40,533 nt of DNA from positions 1 through 40,533 of the forward strand of contig JAJONO010000056.1 in NCBI GenBank assembly GCA_021323535.1. The letters run 5' to 3'. The notes under the pieces are model-generated. The model had not been told where the DNA came from, did no database searches, and saw nothing but the letters and a program-made list of their open reading frames with translations. A program made the position numbers and the translations under genes. The stretch is from Bacteroidota bacterium (lineage in GTDB: Bacteria > Bacteroidota > Bacteroidia > B-17B0 > Aurantibacillaceae). Shown here one piece after another: positions 14,689 through 23,307 of this stretch (positions within the stretch are counted from its first letter, which is position 1; each line of letters begins with the position of its first letter).

Positions 14689-15714
14689 ATGAGATCACTA
14701 GTAAAAACCGTACTTGCAACCATAGTACTATCAGGAAGCCTCTGCGCTCAAAATGCTGTTCAATACATGGACAAAATGGGAAAAGAATTCAATAAGATAC
14801 AGGAAGAAACCTGGGATTACACCCGCGCCGTTGCCCACAGTAAAAAAGCCAAACAAATTGAGAACCGCAGGCGCGATATGATCAACGCCAACCGTAACGC
14901 ACTTACAAAAATTAAAAACATGCAACCATTTAATGGCGATGCCGCTTACCGCGATTCAACCGCGCGTTACCTGGAAATGAGTTACCTGGTGCTTAACAAC
15001 GATTACTCTAAAATTGTTGATCTTGAAGAGATCGCTGAACAATCGTATGATGCCATGGAAGCATACATGCTGGCGCAGGAAAAAGCAAACGAAAAACTGC
15101 AGGTCGCTTTTGAAGTAGCTGCCAACGCACAAAAAGCGTTCGCTAAAACAAATAACATTACATTGGTTGACAAAGAAACCGAAACGGAGACAAAACTGGA
15201 TAAGGCAAGCGAAGTGTTTAAATTTTACAACAAAGTTTATCTTGCCTTTTTTAAGCCGTTTAAGCAGGAACTTTATATGATAGACGCGCAAAGCAAAGGT
15301 GATATTAACTCTATGAAACAAAATCAGGAGGCCCTTGCCAGGCTAGCAAAAGAAGCCAAGGAAAAGCTAAAAGGAATTGAGCCTTATAGAGGAAACACCT
15401 CGCTGAAATCAAGCGCAGGCGACCTTTTTGATTTTTATATTATAGAGGCCGAAAACAAAGTGCCAAAACTTGTAGATTTTTATCTGAAGAAAGAAAAATT
15501 TGAAAAGTTGAAAACCGCGATGGATAAAAAAGGAAAGAACTCCTCTCAGCAGGAGGTTGACGAATACAACAACGCTGTGAAAGATTACAATACTGCCATT
15601 AACGATTACAATAGTGTAAACGACGAGTTAAATAAAAAACGCGCCAATCTCATGGAGAGCTGGAACAATTCTGTATCCAAATTCCTCGATAGAAACGTTT
15701 CAAAAAAGAAATAA
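14689..15714 (+). CDS. Secreted helical coiled-coil protein co-transcribed with the S41 protease
   Basis: A 341-residue protein with a signal peptide (MRSLVKTVLATIVLSGSLCAQ) and an otherwise almost entirely helical, charged sequence. It is rich in Lys, Glu, Asn and Ala, with coiled-coil-like stretches near 120-170, 215-245 and 285-330. No catalytic motif is seen. It resembles the LIC11966-type surface or periplasmic proteins of Bacteroidota and Leptospira, but I hold that with low confidence. Its ATG directly follows the protease stop with no gap, so the two are translationally coupled; it could be an adaptor or a substrate of the protease. A strong terminator follows. Confidence 0.75.
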   Translation: MRSLVKTVLATIVLSGSLCAQNAVQYMDKMGKEFNKIQEETWDYTRAVAHSKKAKQIENRRRDMINANRNALTKIKNMQPFNGDAAYRDSTARYLEMSYLVLNNDYSKIVDLEEIAEQSYDAMEAYMLAQEKANEKLQVAFEVAANAQKAFAKTNNITLVDKETETETKLDKASEVFKFYNKVYLAFFKPFKQELYMIDAQSKGDINSMKQNQEALARLAKEAKEKLKGIEPYRGNTSLKSSAGDLFDFYIIEAENKVPKLVDFYLKKEKFEKLKTAMDKKGKNSSQQEVDEYNNAVKDYNTAINDYNSVNDELNKKRANLMESWNNSVSKFLDRNVSKKK

Positions 15715-15746
15715 GAATTAAAATTTGATCAGGTTAAATTATTTTG

Positions 15747-15780
15747 ATCTGCGGGGCTGATACTCCGCAGATTTTTTTTT
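15747..15780 (+). terminator. Intrinsic terminator of the S41 protease operon
   Basis: ATCTGCGG (15747-15754) pairs with CCGCAGAT (15765-15772), closing a 10-nt loop, followed by nine T. It lies 33 bp after the stop at 15714. Confidence 0.9.
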
Positions 15781-15818
15781 GAATAAACTCAATGTTTTAT
15801 TTGCAGGAAATTTCGGAG

Positions 15819-17861
15819 TTATTGCTTCTGAACATAGATCCCCATCTTTTCAAGATCTTCAAGGTATACACGTTTTCCTTTGTACAGCGCTGTAACAAAT
15901 GCGTCGGTCTGGCCTTTATTTATTACTTTCTTATTATGTTCCCAGGCCTTTCCAATTGTTGAAAAATTACCGCCAATGGTTATGCGGGTAATACCATCAT
16001 CAAGCAACAGGTTTTCAACTTTACCAAGGCCCTTAAGATGTTTATAGGTGTAATTTTTCGGGAACTTATAAGCAGCTATCTGAACCCTGAATTCGAGTCC
16101 CTCGGCAGAAACATCTCCATATTTTTCAACGTATTTCATGATCTTTTCATGAACTTTATTTCTCGGAACAAAATTATCGGTCTTAACCGGCGCAGTATTT
16201 GTAACAACGGCAACAGTTGGCGTTACAACTACGGTTGATGTGATAGTTGGAGTTATTACAGTTTTAACAGTGTCTTTATTTTCAAACACAACATCGTGGA
16301 TAGTTGACGTAAATCCTGTAATTCCGATGGTTGAAAGTGTAAATACCTGCGCCGATTTATCTTTGTAGGTATATGTAATTTTATACTCCGATCCGGCAGG
16401 AAGTGTTACCAGGTAATTTCCACTCCCTTCATTGGAGCTGAATTGTTTAAAGACCTTGTTATTCTTAGAAGTCATTTCAATTTTGATATCGGCTTCAACA
16501 GGATTTTTTTCGCTTGTTGTTTTTCCTTTTACCATGTACAACATTTTTTGTTGCGGGAAATTCGTTTCAATCAGGTAAAGATCTTTTAAACCGCTTCCGC
16601 CCTTTTTACCGCTACTGTAATATCCGTTGGTACCGTATGCAGAAAGTACAAAGTAAATATCATCATCGGTTGAGTTGATAGGATACCCCATGTGTTCGGT
16701 CATTTTCCATGAAGAATCAACCGGGTTCATAGTACACTGGAAAATGTCGTATCCGCCCATGCTGGTTCTTCCTTTCGAACTGAAATAAAGTGTAATGCCA
16801 TCGGGGTGAATAAAAGGGGCATCATCGTCGTAAATGGTATTAATGGAATCGCCCATATTTACCACATTGCCCCAGGTAGAATCTGGTAAAAGCGCTGCTC
16901 TGTAAATATCTCTTCCGCCATATCCACCAGGACGTTCGCTACTGAAAAATAAAGTTTTTCCATCTGGTGCAAGCGAACAATGTCCGTCCCACGAGTAAGA
17001 ATTCACTTGTCCTTTTAATTTTACCGGTTTTGAGAAATGTTCCCCTATCATGAAACTCTGATAAATATCACCATGGTCATCGCCATTATCACGATAGATA
17101 AATAGAATTTGTCCGTCGTGACTTAAAGAAATAGCCGCGTCATGTGCCGGCGTATTAATACTGTCGAGTGCTATTGGCGCTGCAAACTGATCATTTTCTT
17201 TTACCGAAAGATAAATATCCTCGGTGTATTGTCCGTTAGGATCGGGCTGAAGGAAGGCGTTCACTTTTCCACCTTTGCTTTTTGGACCGGCGTAAGTGTA
17301 AATCATCATGGATTCATCGGCCGTAATGGTTGGAACATACTCATCGGCCCCGGTATTGATAATGCTACCAAGATTTGTGATTTTAGCCTTTGTAGGATTT
17401 GCCGTATGAAATTTTGCATTGCTGATGTAGTGTCGGAGTAATTCGGCGTCTTTTCTTCCTTCGGGAGAAATACGCTTATTTTTAAGATACGATTCAACCA
17501 GTGTTGAGGCTTCGTCAAATTTATTAGTAAGATGAGCCGCTTTAGCAAGATCATATTCTATATCCTGAACCTTTTTGTTTTTCGTGTAAACTTCGGTCAG
17601 GGCTGAATAAGCTTCTTCGTGTTTATCGGAGCGGCAAAGAGCGCAGCGCCCGAATATATATTTTATAAACTCTTCCTTCGGGTGATTGTGGTAAATATTA
17701 TCGAATATAGGAAGCGCGATCAGATAGTTTTTTTCGTCGTAGAGAAGAAGCGCGTTGTCGAGCGAATCTTTTTCGGTCTTGCGCCATTTGCGGGTATTCG
17801 TAACCTGAGAGAACGAAAGAAAAATGCTTAATAAAAAAATACAGGTAATTACTTTTTTCAT
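15819..17861 (-). CDS. TPR-PD40 envelope protein with C-terminal SPOR-like domain
   Basis: A 680-residue exported protein. It has a signal peptide (MKKVITCIFLLSIFLSFSQ) and TPR-like helices (~25-140). A PD40/WD40-like propeller (~160-430) follows, with repeats such as LSHDGQILFIYRD, LAPDGKTLFFSSERPGGYGGRDIY and IHPDGITLYFSSKGRTSMGGYDIF. Then come a carboxypeptidase-regulatory-like beta-sandwich (~440-525), a Thr/Val-rich linker and a C-terminal ~90-residue SPOR-like fold (FRVQIAAYK to FVTALYKGKRVYLED). The TPR-PD40 part is that of PorE/OmpA-family envelope proteins, but the usual OmpA peptidoglycan-binding domain is replaced; SPOR domains also bind septal glycans. Its ATG overlaps the previous stop (ATGA). 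It is last in a four-gene operon. Confidence 0.8.
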   Translation of the reverse strand: MKKVITCIFLLSIFLSFSQVTNTRKWRKTEKDSLDNALLLYDEKNYLIALPIFDNIYHNHPKEEFIKYIFGRCALCRSDKHEEAYSALTEVYTKNKKVQDIEYDLAKAAHLTNKFDEASTLVESYLKNKRISPEGRKDAELLRHYISNAKFHTANPTKAKITNLGSIINTGADEYVPTITADESMMIYTYAGPKSKGGKVNAFLQPDPNGQYTEDIYLSVKENDQFAAPIALDSINTPAHDAAISLSHDGQILFIYRDNGDDHGDIYQSFMIGEHFSKPVKLKGQVNSYSWDGHCSLAPDGKTLFFSSERPGGYGGRDIYRAALLPDSTWGNVVNMGDSINTIYDDDAPFIHPDGITLYFSSKGRTSMGGYDIFQCTMNPVDSSWKMTEHMGYPINSTDDDIYFVLSAYGTNGYYSSGKKGGSGLKDLYLIETNFPQQKMLYMVKGKTTSEKNPVEADIKIEMTSKNNKVFKQFSSNEGSGNYLVTLPAGSEYKITYTYKDKSAQVFTLSTIGITGFTSTIHDVVFENKDTVKTVITPTITSTVVVTPTVAVVTNTAPVKTDNFVPRNKVHEKIMKYVEKYGDVSAEGLEFRVQIAAYKFPKNYTYKHLKGLGKVENLLLDDGITRITIGGNFSTIGKAWEHNKKVINKGQTDAFVTALYKGKRVYLEDLEKMGIYVQKQ

Positions 17862-19330
17862 TGTTTAATTATTTTGTAATGCTGTCTCGCCCCATTTTTC
17901 TCAACCACCAACACGTACATACCACTCTCCCACTTATGGAACGGAACAAAGTAACTAAAGTTATTATTTTCTTTTATATAATCGGAATAAATTTTGGCAC
18001 TGGTAACTGAATACACCTCAACGGTATAATCTCCACTGTTTAAGGCGCTCCCTTTAATACAAACATCCTTATTTTCTTTTACCGGATTAGGATATATAAG
18101 CAGATTCATTTCGTTCGCCGTATTGTTTTTTACTCCTACAATACTTGAACCATAGTTAAGCGTAGAATCGCGTTTTATAAAAAACACATCTCTTTCCACA
18201 GAGGCAAAGCTCGTTGTAAACCCAACCTGCACGTAACCTTTGTCTTTATAACTGCAAATATCAAGTGCTTCATCTTCACCGGTAAATCCAAAACTACCGC
18301 TCGCCTGTCCCCCAAACCAGAGCAGGCCCTGATTCATGTATATTGTTTTGATATCAGTTTTATTTCCTGGCGCTTCACGGGTTGAAAATATTGCAACATG
18401 TTCGGCTAGAATTGGCGAAGCTGATTTTATAATCTTATATGCCTCTTCGTCATGAGCAGCCTCGCCGAAATTATTCTGAAGTATATAAGTTCCAGTTGGG
18501 GAGAATTTGGCAAAGAAAGCATCCATTTTTCCATTACTGAAACTATTGCTTCCTCCCGCAAGAACAATATCATTATTGCTATCAACAATCACATCATTGG
18601 CGCCATCATAAGAAGCTCCGCCATGAATAATTCTTACAAGCGAGTCGCCATTGTTGTCTACCTTAAAGCAAAACATATCGCCGTTAATTTCGCCATAGCT
18701 TTGTGTGTTACCGGCAGCAAAAAAATCAGTACCGTTATTTGTATAGATCCCTTTGAAGTCATCATGTTCAACACCTCCGAAAAACTTCTGCCAAACAAGT
18801 GTTCCGGCCTGATCGTGTTTAACAAGAAAGGCATCTTTATTGCCTTTTCCGAAGCTACTTGTGGAACCGCACATAACAATGCCTCCATCGCTTGCTTTTT
18901 CAAGATCATAAGCAAAATCCCAATCTGTACCTCCAAATGTTTTCTGCCAAATCAGATTACCGTTTTTATCTGTTCTTACCAGGTAAGCATCATATCCTCC
19001 TGAACCATACGAATTAGTATATCCCGAAAAAACATAGCCTGAATCATTTAACTGAACCACTGCGGTTCCAACATCATTTCCAAAACCACCAAATGTTTTT
19101 GACCAGATTGGAATGCCCATACTATCCACTTTTACAAGATAAGCATCTGAAAACCCGGCGCCGTAACTGGTAGTACTTCCAATAACAATATATTGTTTAT
19201 CGAGTGTTGTTTTTACTCCATACCCCACATCAATACCACTACCACCAAATTTGGTATAAAATTTTTCAGGTGCCTGCCCTTCGACAAACAATGAAATAAA
19301 TAATGCTATCAATAACCCTGCTTTTCTCAT
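17858..19330 (-). CDS. T9SS-exported beta-propeller repeat protein
   Basis: A 490-residue secreted protein with a signal peptide (MRKAGLLIALFISLFVEGQ). About six repeats of ~52 residues follow, of the form KTFGG...D.GY....TSSYG.G..DAYLVK.D..GN..W, the bacterial SBBP-like propeller found in many Bacteroidota surface proteins. The C-terminal ~75 residues (LLIYPNPVKENKDVCIKG, GMYVLVVEKNG) form a T9SS type A sorting domain. It is the third gene of the reverse operon; its ATG overlaps the previous stop (TAATG) and its own stop overlaps the next start (ATGA). It may be a surface-exposed partner of the barrel protein encoded upstream. Confidence 0.85.
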   Translation of the reverse strand: MRKAGLLIALFISLFVEGQAPEKFYTKFGGSGIDVGYGVKTTLDKQYIVIGSTTSYGAGFSDAYLVKVDSMGIPIWSKTFGGFGNDVGTAVVQLNDSGYVFSGYTNSYGSGGYDAYLVRTDKNGNLIWQKTFGGTDWDFAYDLEKASDGGIVMCGSTSSFGKGNKDAFLVKHDQAGTLVWQKFFGGVEHDDFKGIYTNNGTDFFAAGNTQSYGEINGDMFCFKVDNNGDSLVRIIHGGASYDGANDVIVDSNNDIVLAGGSNSFSNGKMDAFFAKFSPTGTYILQNNFGEAAHDEEAYKIIKSASPILAEHVAIFSTREAPGNKTDIKTIYMNQGLLWFGGQASGSFGFTGEDEALDICSYKDKGYVQVGFTTSFASVERDVFFIKRDSTLNYGSSIVGVKNNTANEMNLLIYPNPVKENKDVCIKGSALNSGDYTVEVYSVTSAKIYSDYIKENNNFSYFVPFHKWESGMYVLVVEKNGARQHYKIIKQ

Positions 19331-20580
19331 TACTTTAATCTTTTTGCTATGCTGAAAAACAATCCTTGTCCACTCGCGCTTTTAGGTATCACATAACCCT
19401 GCAGGCTATTGCTTCCCACACGCATGAACCATCCTTTAGAGCTCCAGGAGACAGAGGCGCCTATGTTAAGTCTTGCATATCCGCCGTATCCGGTGTGAAA
19501 TCCAAACGTAACGTTTTTATGCCTGTACTCCGGTTCAATGAAAACGTAAGGAATATAATTGGCGTTGAAAATATGCCTGAAGCCGGTTGACAAACTGAAC
19601 TTTTGTTTGCCGAAATAAATTTTGTTGATGATAACGAGGTTGGTTGGAATGTTTACATTGAACTCTTCTCTTCGCGCGTTGGTAAGACTCCTTAAGAGAC
19701 TGTCGCTGTTAATTCTGTTGAGAGTTGAATCTTTTAGATCGAGAATGTTATTGATCTGATATCCTTTAAAACTTAAAGATGAATCGCTGCTATACTGCAC
19801 GCTGTTATTTCTCCAGTGAATAAAACCGATGTTATTTGCATTCACAATAAGTACGCTGCGCTTACCAACTTTACTTTTGTAAGGTGTTTCAAAATAAATA
19901 TCAGCGCTTGCCCCTATCCCGTTAAAGCTTGTGAGTTTCTTATTGTTTGTATCACTCAAGGCCATGCTGAAGTTGGAGTTGAAGACAATTTCGCTCCCGT
20001 CGCCGGAAGTAAACAAGGTCGAATTTTTATTGGCTTTCACGAAAAACAATTGTTCTCCTTTAATTAACGAAACCGACATTCCGATCTTTGCAACCGAATC
20101 GAATTTGTGCAGTATGATACCGAATTTAGCTTCCTGAAACCTTAGCGCGTTTACATTACTTCCTTCCAGATTAGCGGTTAAGCCTTTATAGGATTGGTTG
20201 CCATAAAACATCAGATTAAAAAAATCGTAAGTGTAGGTAGCGTTAAGAACTTCCTGGTTTTTGAAACCAATCAGGTAATCATATTTTTTACCTCCTTTTA
20301 AATACGCGAATAAACCGTAGTTGACATTGATACCGAAATTGTTTTTACCGTGAAGATGTTTTGATGATTCCTTTTTAAGATCATCATCAATGTATCCGCC
20401 CCAAACCAGTTTGTTAATGAGGCTACTGCTCATGCCATTGCTGGAGGCTTCAAAATCCACATTGGTAAAAACACTGCGGCCCATATTACCGTAATTACTA
20501 AACTCGGTATTATACTGTGAATATAACGAAACACTAAGTAGCGCGCTTACGGCGATGAGATATGCTTTAATTATTTTCAG
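19330..20580 (-). CDS. Outer-membrane beta-barrel-like protein (DUF5723-like)
   Basis: A 416-residue exported protein from CTG 20580, or 428 from TTG 20616. The signal peptide is (M)KIIKAYLIAVSALLS ending near LYSQ. The mature part is rich in alternating hydrophobic/aromatic strands, for example FGINVNYGLFAYLKG, YDFFNLMFYG and the terminal ARLNIGASVSWSSKGWFMRVGSN, and ends in a short strand before RLK, as in Bacteroidota outer-membrane barrels. It resembles the DUF5723 group; the exact family is uncertain. CTG 20580 sits one base after the upstream stop (TAA T CTG), matching the tight coupling throughout this operon. The TTG alternative would add twelve polar residues before the signal peptide. 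Confidence 0.7.
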   Translation of the reverse strand: MKIIKAYLIAVSALLSVSLYSQYNTEFSNYGNMGRSVFTNVDFEASSNGMSSSLINKLVWGGYIDDDLKKESSKHLHGKNNFGINVNYGLFAYLKGGKKYDYLIGFKNQEVLNATYTYDFFNLMFYGNQSYKGLTANLEGSNVNALRFQEAKFGIILHKFDSVAKIGMSVSLIKGEQLFFVKANKNSTLFTSGDGSEIVFNSNFSMALSDTNNKKLTSFNGIGASADIYFETPYKSKVGKRSVLIVNANNIGFIHWRNNSVQYSSDSSLSFKGYQINNILDLKDSTLNRINSDSLLRSLTNARREEFNVNIPTNLVIINKIYFGKQKFSLSTGFRHIFNANYIPYVFIEPEYRHKNVTFGFHTGYGGYARLNIGASVSWSSKGWFMRVGSNSLQGYVIPKSASGQGLFFSIAKRLK

Positions 20581-20581
20581 A

Positions 20582-22177
20582 TTATTTTCTTTGAACGTTA
20601 TAATTAAGTTCTGCAACGATGTTTACATCCAGTGAGTAATGCTCGTAGATCTTAATATCGGGAGGATTTGGCGGAAGTAACAAATACGTTACTAGTTTTA
20701 CCTTCTTGCTTTTCTTCAGTTTCTCGATTCGTGTTTTATGAATGGCCACCCTTAACTCGGACCGTGTTGGAAGGTACACCACATTCTGTGCATCAATCTG
20801 CCCGCGTTCAAGATAATTTAACCCGGGTGTAAAAAGAGAATCCACCACCTGCATCTGATCATCGAGAAGATAAGCCTGTATCTGCGCTTTGAAAGGGTAA
20901 CCGTTAGAAGCAGAAATAATAAACTCGCCGTAATTCATATTATCAAGTTGCGCCACATTCGAAAAATCGATATTTGCCAGCGATTGTAGTTTAAAATAAT
21001 CGGCGTTGAATTTAAGTGGAATATTAATGTCGGCCAGAACTTTAATTCCTGTTCCGTAAAATGCAAAATCACCATAACCAGCAAGATTTCCCAATGGATT
21101 GAGCTTTACATTTCCCTGATAGGTGAGTTTATCCGGCAAATTGGAAAGAAAGCCTGTAATGTTACTGTTGGAGGTATTTAACGAAACTGTTTTCACGGTA
21201 GGGAACACTGTAGTTCCCGTTTTTGTGGCCCGGTTAATGTTGATATTTGAAAGCTGATTGGTTGTTAGAGCTACAATTGATCCGTTTTTGGAATTAACTG
21301 CTTTTATATTGGAAAGATTGCTTGTGAACTCAGCACCGAATTCATTTAGTATCCTGAAATTAAAGCTGGCGCTGCTAAGCATAAAATTAGAAGCTTCGAA
21401 ATTTTTAAGAAAATCGAGGCGGGTTGTATCCAATGGAATGTCGATGGTTTGTTTTCCAAAATAACCCTCTACATAATCCGGAGTAATTTTTGAATAACTT
21501 AAAATGGCTTTAACGCCCATACCATAGCCAACCGTGGTAGTATTGGCCGCCGGGTTCACAATTACTGTTGAAGTTTGAACAATGGTGTTATAAGTTACCC
21601 CTGCCGTGCCTGTCATACTAAGACTGTAGCCTGCAAGATCATAACTTTTGTAGAGTGTATCTTTATTAGGTGGCACAGTTTCAAGAATGATGAGTGTTTG
21701 TCCGTTCTTACTGGCGCTATTTATTTTATATATCAGATCCAGTGGTTCGCTCAGGTCGTTTACGAATTTTACTTTAAGAATACCGCTCCGAATATCAATT
21801 TTCTTAAGTGCGGCGCCATTTCCAACATCAAATATAAGTTCGCCCACAGGAAAACCGGTAAGTACCTGACCAGGGGTTAGAGTTGCCGGGATAACAGCAG
21901 GTACTGTAAAACTGTTTACAATAGTTGTATCCGGAAGTTCGATCAGTGAATCTAGTTTAACAGCTGTAATGGTGCGAGTTACGCTAAGATTCAAAAGACC
22001 ATTATTATCAGGTTTGAAGATGGAATCGCCAAGGAAATTTTTAATATTAAGCTGGCTGTTTACAATAGGAAGAACGAGATCCACATCCCATGAAGCAACG
22101 GTAGGCTTGCGGCAAAACCAAAGTAACACAAGGAGGGGCAGGACTACTGCTAATTTTTTCAGGATACGCACTTTCAC
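20582..22177 (-). CDS. Exported beta-rich protein of unknown function, first gene of envelope operon
   Basis: A protein of 531 residues from GTG 22177. The N-terminus has a basic stretch and hydrophobic core (KKLAVVLPLLVLLWFC); the cysteine could be a lipid-attachment site, though the lipobox is poor. The mature protein is beta-rich with repeated Asp/Asn-Thr-Ser strands; no catalytic motif is recognised. Start choice is uncertain: GTG 22177 overlaps a perfect -7 element (22177-22184), so GTG 22171 or CTG-AAA-AAA at 22162 are more likely in vivo. It leads a four-gene operon with the barrel, T9SS-propeller and SPOR-like genes, and may be their lipoprotein or surface partner. Function unknown. 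Confidence 0.7.
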   Translation of the reverse strand: MKVRILKKLAVVLPLLVLLWFCRKPTVASWDVDLVLPIVNSQLNIKNFLGDSIFKPDNNGLLNLSVTRTITAVKLDSLIELPDTTIVNSFTVPAVIPATLTPGQVLTGFPVGELIFDVGNGAALKKIDIRSGILKVKFVNDLSEPLDLIYKINSASKNGQTLIILETVPPNKDTLYKSYDLAGYSLSMTGTAGVTYNTIVQTSTVIVNPAANTTTVGYGMGVKAILSYSKITPDYVEGYFGKQTIDIPLDTTRLDFLKNFEASNFMLSSASFNFRILNEFGAEFTSNLSNIKAVNSKNGSIVALTTNQLSNININRATKTGTTVFPTVKTVSLNTSNSNITGFLSNLPDKLTYQGNVKLNPLGNLAGYGDFAFYGTGIKVLADINIPLKFNADYFKLQSLANIDFSNVAQLDNMNYGEFIISASNGYPFKAQIQAYLLDDQMQVVDSLFTPGLNYLERGQIDAQNVVYLPTRSELRVAIHKTRIEKLKKSKKVKLVTYLLLPPNPPDIKIYEHYSLDVNIVAELNYNVQRK

Positions 22178-22184
22178 AAATATA
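22177..22184 (-). promoter_or_regulatory. -7 element of the four-gene envelope operon
   Basis: TATATTTG on the reverse strand, a perfect match; 19 bp upstream is TTA in place of TTG. It overlaps the outermost GTG start of the first gene, arguing for a start further in. Confidence 0.45.
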
Positions 22185-22241
22185 AATTATTTAAGCGAGC
22201 CTATAAAATGTTAAAACGGTCAAAATCATTGAGAATTTTTC

Positions 22242-22249
22242 TATATTTG
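22242..22249 (+). promoter_or_regulatory. -7 element of the PASTA/RluD operon
   Basis: TATATTTG, perfect, 11 bp before ATG 22261; no TTG at the right spacing. Together with the divergent element at 22177 it makes an 83-bp divergent promoter region. Confidence 0.45.
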
Positions 22250-22260
22250 TATGCCCAACT

Positions 22261-22686
22261 ATGAAGCTCGGATCAAGATTTTTTATATCCTGGATTTTGT
22301 CAGCTATCACCATGTTCACCCTTTTTTACATCTGGCATGGGATATTTTTAAATGACTTTAAACGAATTCAGTTTCCTTTAACCTGGTTCGTCACTTTTGC
22401 CGCGTTTACCTACCTTATTTTCGGTGCCGGCATTTTCTTTTTGTACGAATCGCAGGTCATGAAATGGTTCGATAACCTTTGGTTAAGAGGCATCGTATGC
22501 GGCCTAATTGCTGGTTTTTCGTTTTTTATGATTGCTACCATTGTCAATATTTCAATTACCAGTAACCTCAGTAAGCAACATTTATTGGTTGACTGTGCAT
22601 GGCAAATGGCCGAGCAAACTGTGGGGGCTTTAACCATCGTTTTCTTAAAATTTGTAATAAGAGAACGTATTCCGGAAGAAATATAA
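22261..22686 (+). CDS. Four-helix integral membrane protein
   Basis: A 141-residue protein with four predicted membrane helices (about 5-27, 40-62, 77-98 and 112-131), short loops and an acidic/basic tail (RERIPEEI). No known transport motif; some similarity in layout to DUF1761-type proteins, but not enough to assign. It is first in an operon: the PASTA protein starts 9 bp after its stop. Function unknown. Confidence 0.7.
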   Translation: MKLGSRFFISWILSAITMFTLFYIWHGIFLNDFKRIQFPLTWFVTFAAFTYLIFGAGIFFLYESQVMKWFDNLWLRGIVCGLIAGFSFFMIATIVNISITSNLSKQHLLVDCAWQMAEQTVGALTIVFLKFVIRERIPEEI

Positions 22687-22695
22687 GCCCTTTTT

Positions 22696-23307
22696 ATGCG
22701 AGCCTTATTAACCTTTATCAAATCCAAGCAGTTTTTTGTCCATTTTGGTATCATACTAGTTGTCCTGGTTGCCATTTTCTTCCTCACAATCAAGTGGTTA
22801 TCGTCTTATACCGATCATGGGGAATATGTTGAAGTACCTGATTTTACAGGCAAACAGATCAATGAACTGGATGGTTTTGTGAATGGGAAAGAAGTTACTT
22901 TCGAGATTGTTGACAGTATTTACGACCCAAAACAAAAACCCGGGCTGGTTTTAAGACAAGATCCTGAACCAAAAGTGAAAGTGAAACACAATAGAACGGT
23001 TTATCTTTACGTTACGGGGATGGTAGCACCTAAGATTATGATGCCTCGTCTTGTACACAGAAGCGAAAGACAGGCAAAACTGATCCTGTTGAGTTACGGA
23101 CTAAGAATTGGAAAAATAACCGAAAAACCCTGGGACTGCAATGGATGTGTTGTGGCCCAGATGATAGACGGAAAAGAAGTGAAAGACAGTACTCTCGTAA
23201 AAAAAGGAAGTGTGGTTTCACTCGTAGTCGGTGTAAAAGACAGTTATTATAACACTTCAGGGGATACCACTTTTAACGATTTAAACGATATACCTGAGGA
23301 ACACTAA
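22696..23307 (+). CDS. Membrane-anchored PASTA-domain protein
   Basis: A 203-residue protein with one N-terminal membrane segment (~15-36) and a periplasmic part holding PASTA repeats. Repeat 1 begins VEVPDFTGKQINEL and repeat 2 begins MPRLVHRSERQAKLILLSYGL with the ending LVKKGSVVSLVVG. PASTA modules bind uncrosslinked peptidoglycan or beta-lactams and usually occur on kinases or penicillin-binding proteins; here there is no enzymatic domain. Its stop overlaps the next start (TAATG). A stand-alone PASTA protein beside an RluD-type synthase is a recurrent Bacteroidota arrangement as I recall it. Role is probably cell-wall sensing or tethering. Confidence 0.85.
   Translation: MRALLTFIKSKQFFVHFGIILVVLVAIFFLTIKWLSSYTDHGEYVEVPDFTGKQINELDGFVNGKEVTFEIVDSIYDPKQKPGLVLRQDPEPKVKVKHNRTVYLYVTGMVAPKIMMPRLVHRSERQAKLILLSYGLRIGKITEKPWDCNGCVVAQMIDGKEVKDSTLVKKGSVVSLVVGVKDSYYNTSGDTTFNDLNDIPEEH

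Noticed and set aside
18452-19003. 183-codon forward ORF
   Set aside because: Antisense to the T9SS propeller gene; repeats reflect the propeller repeats read backwards.
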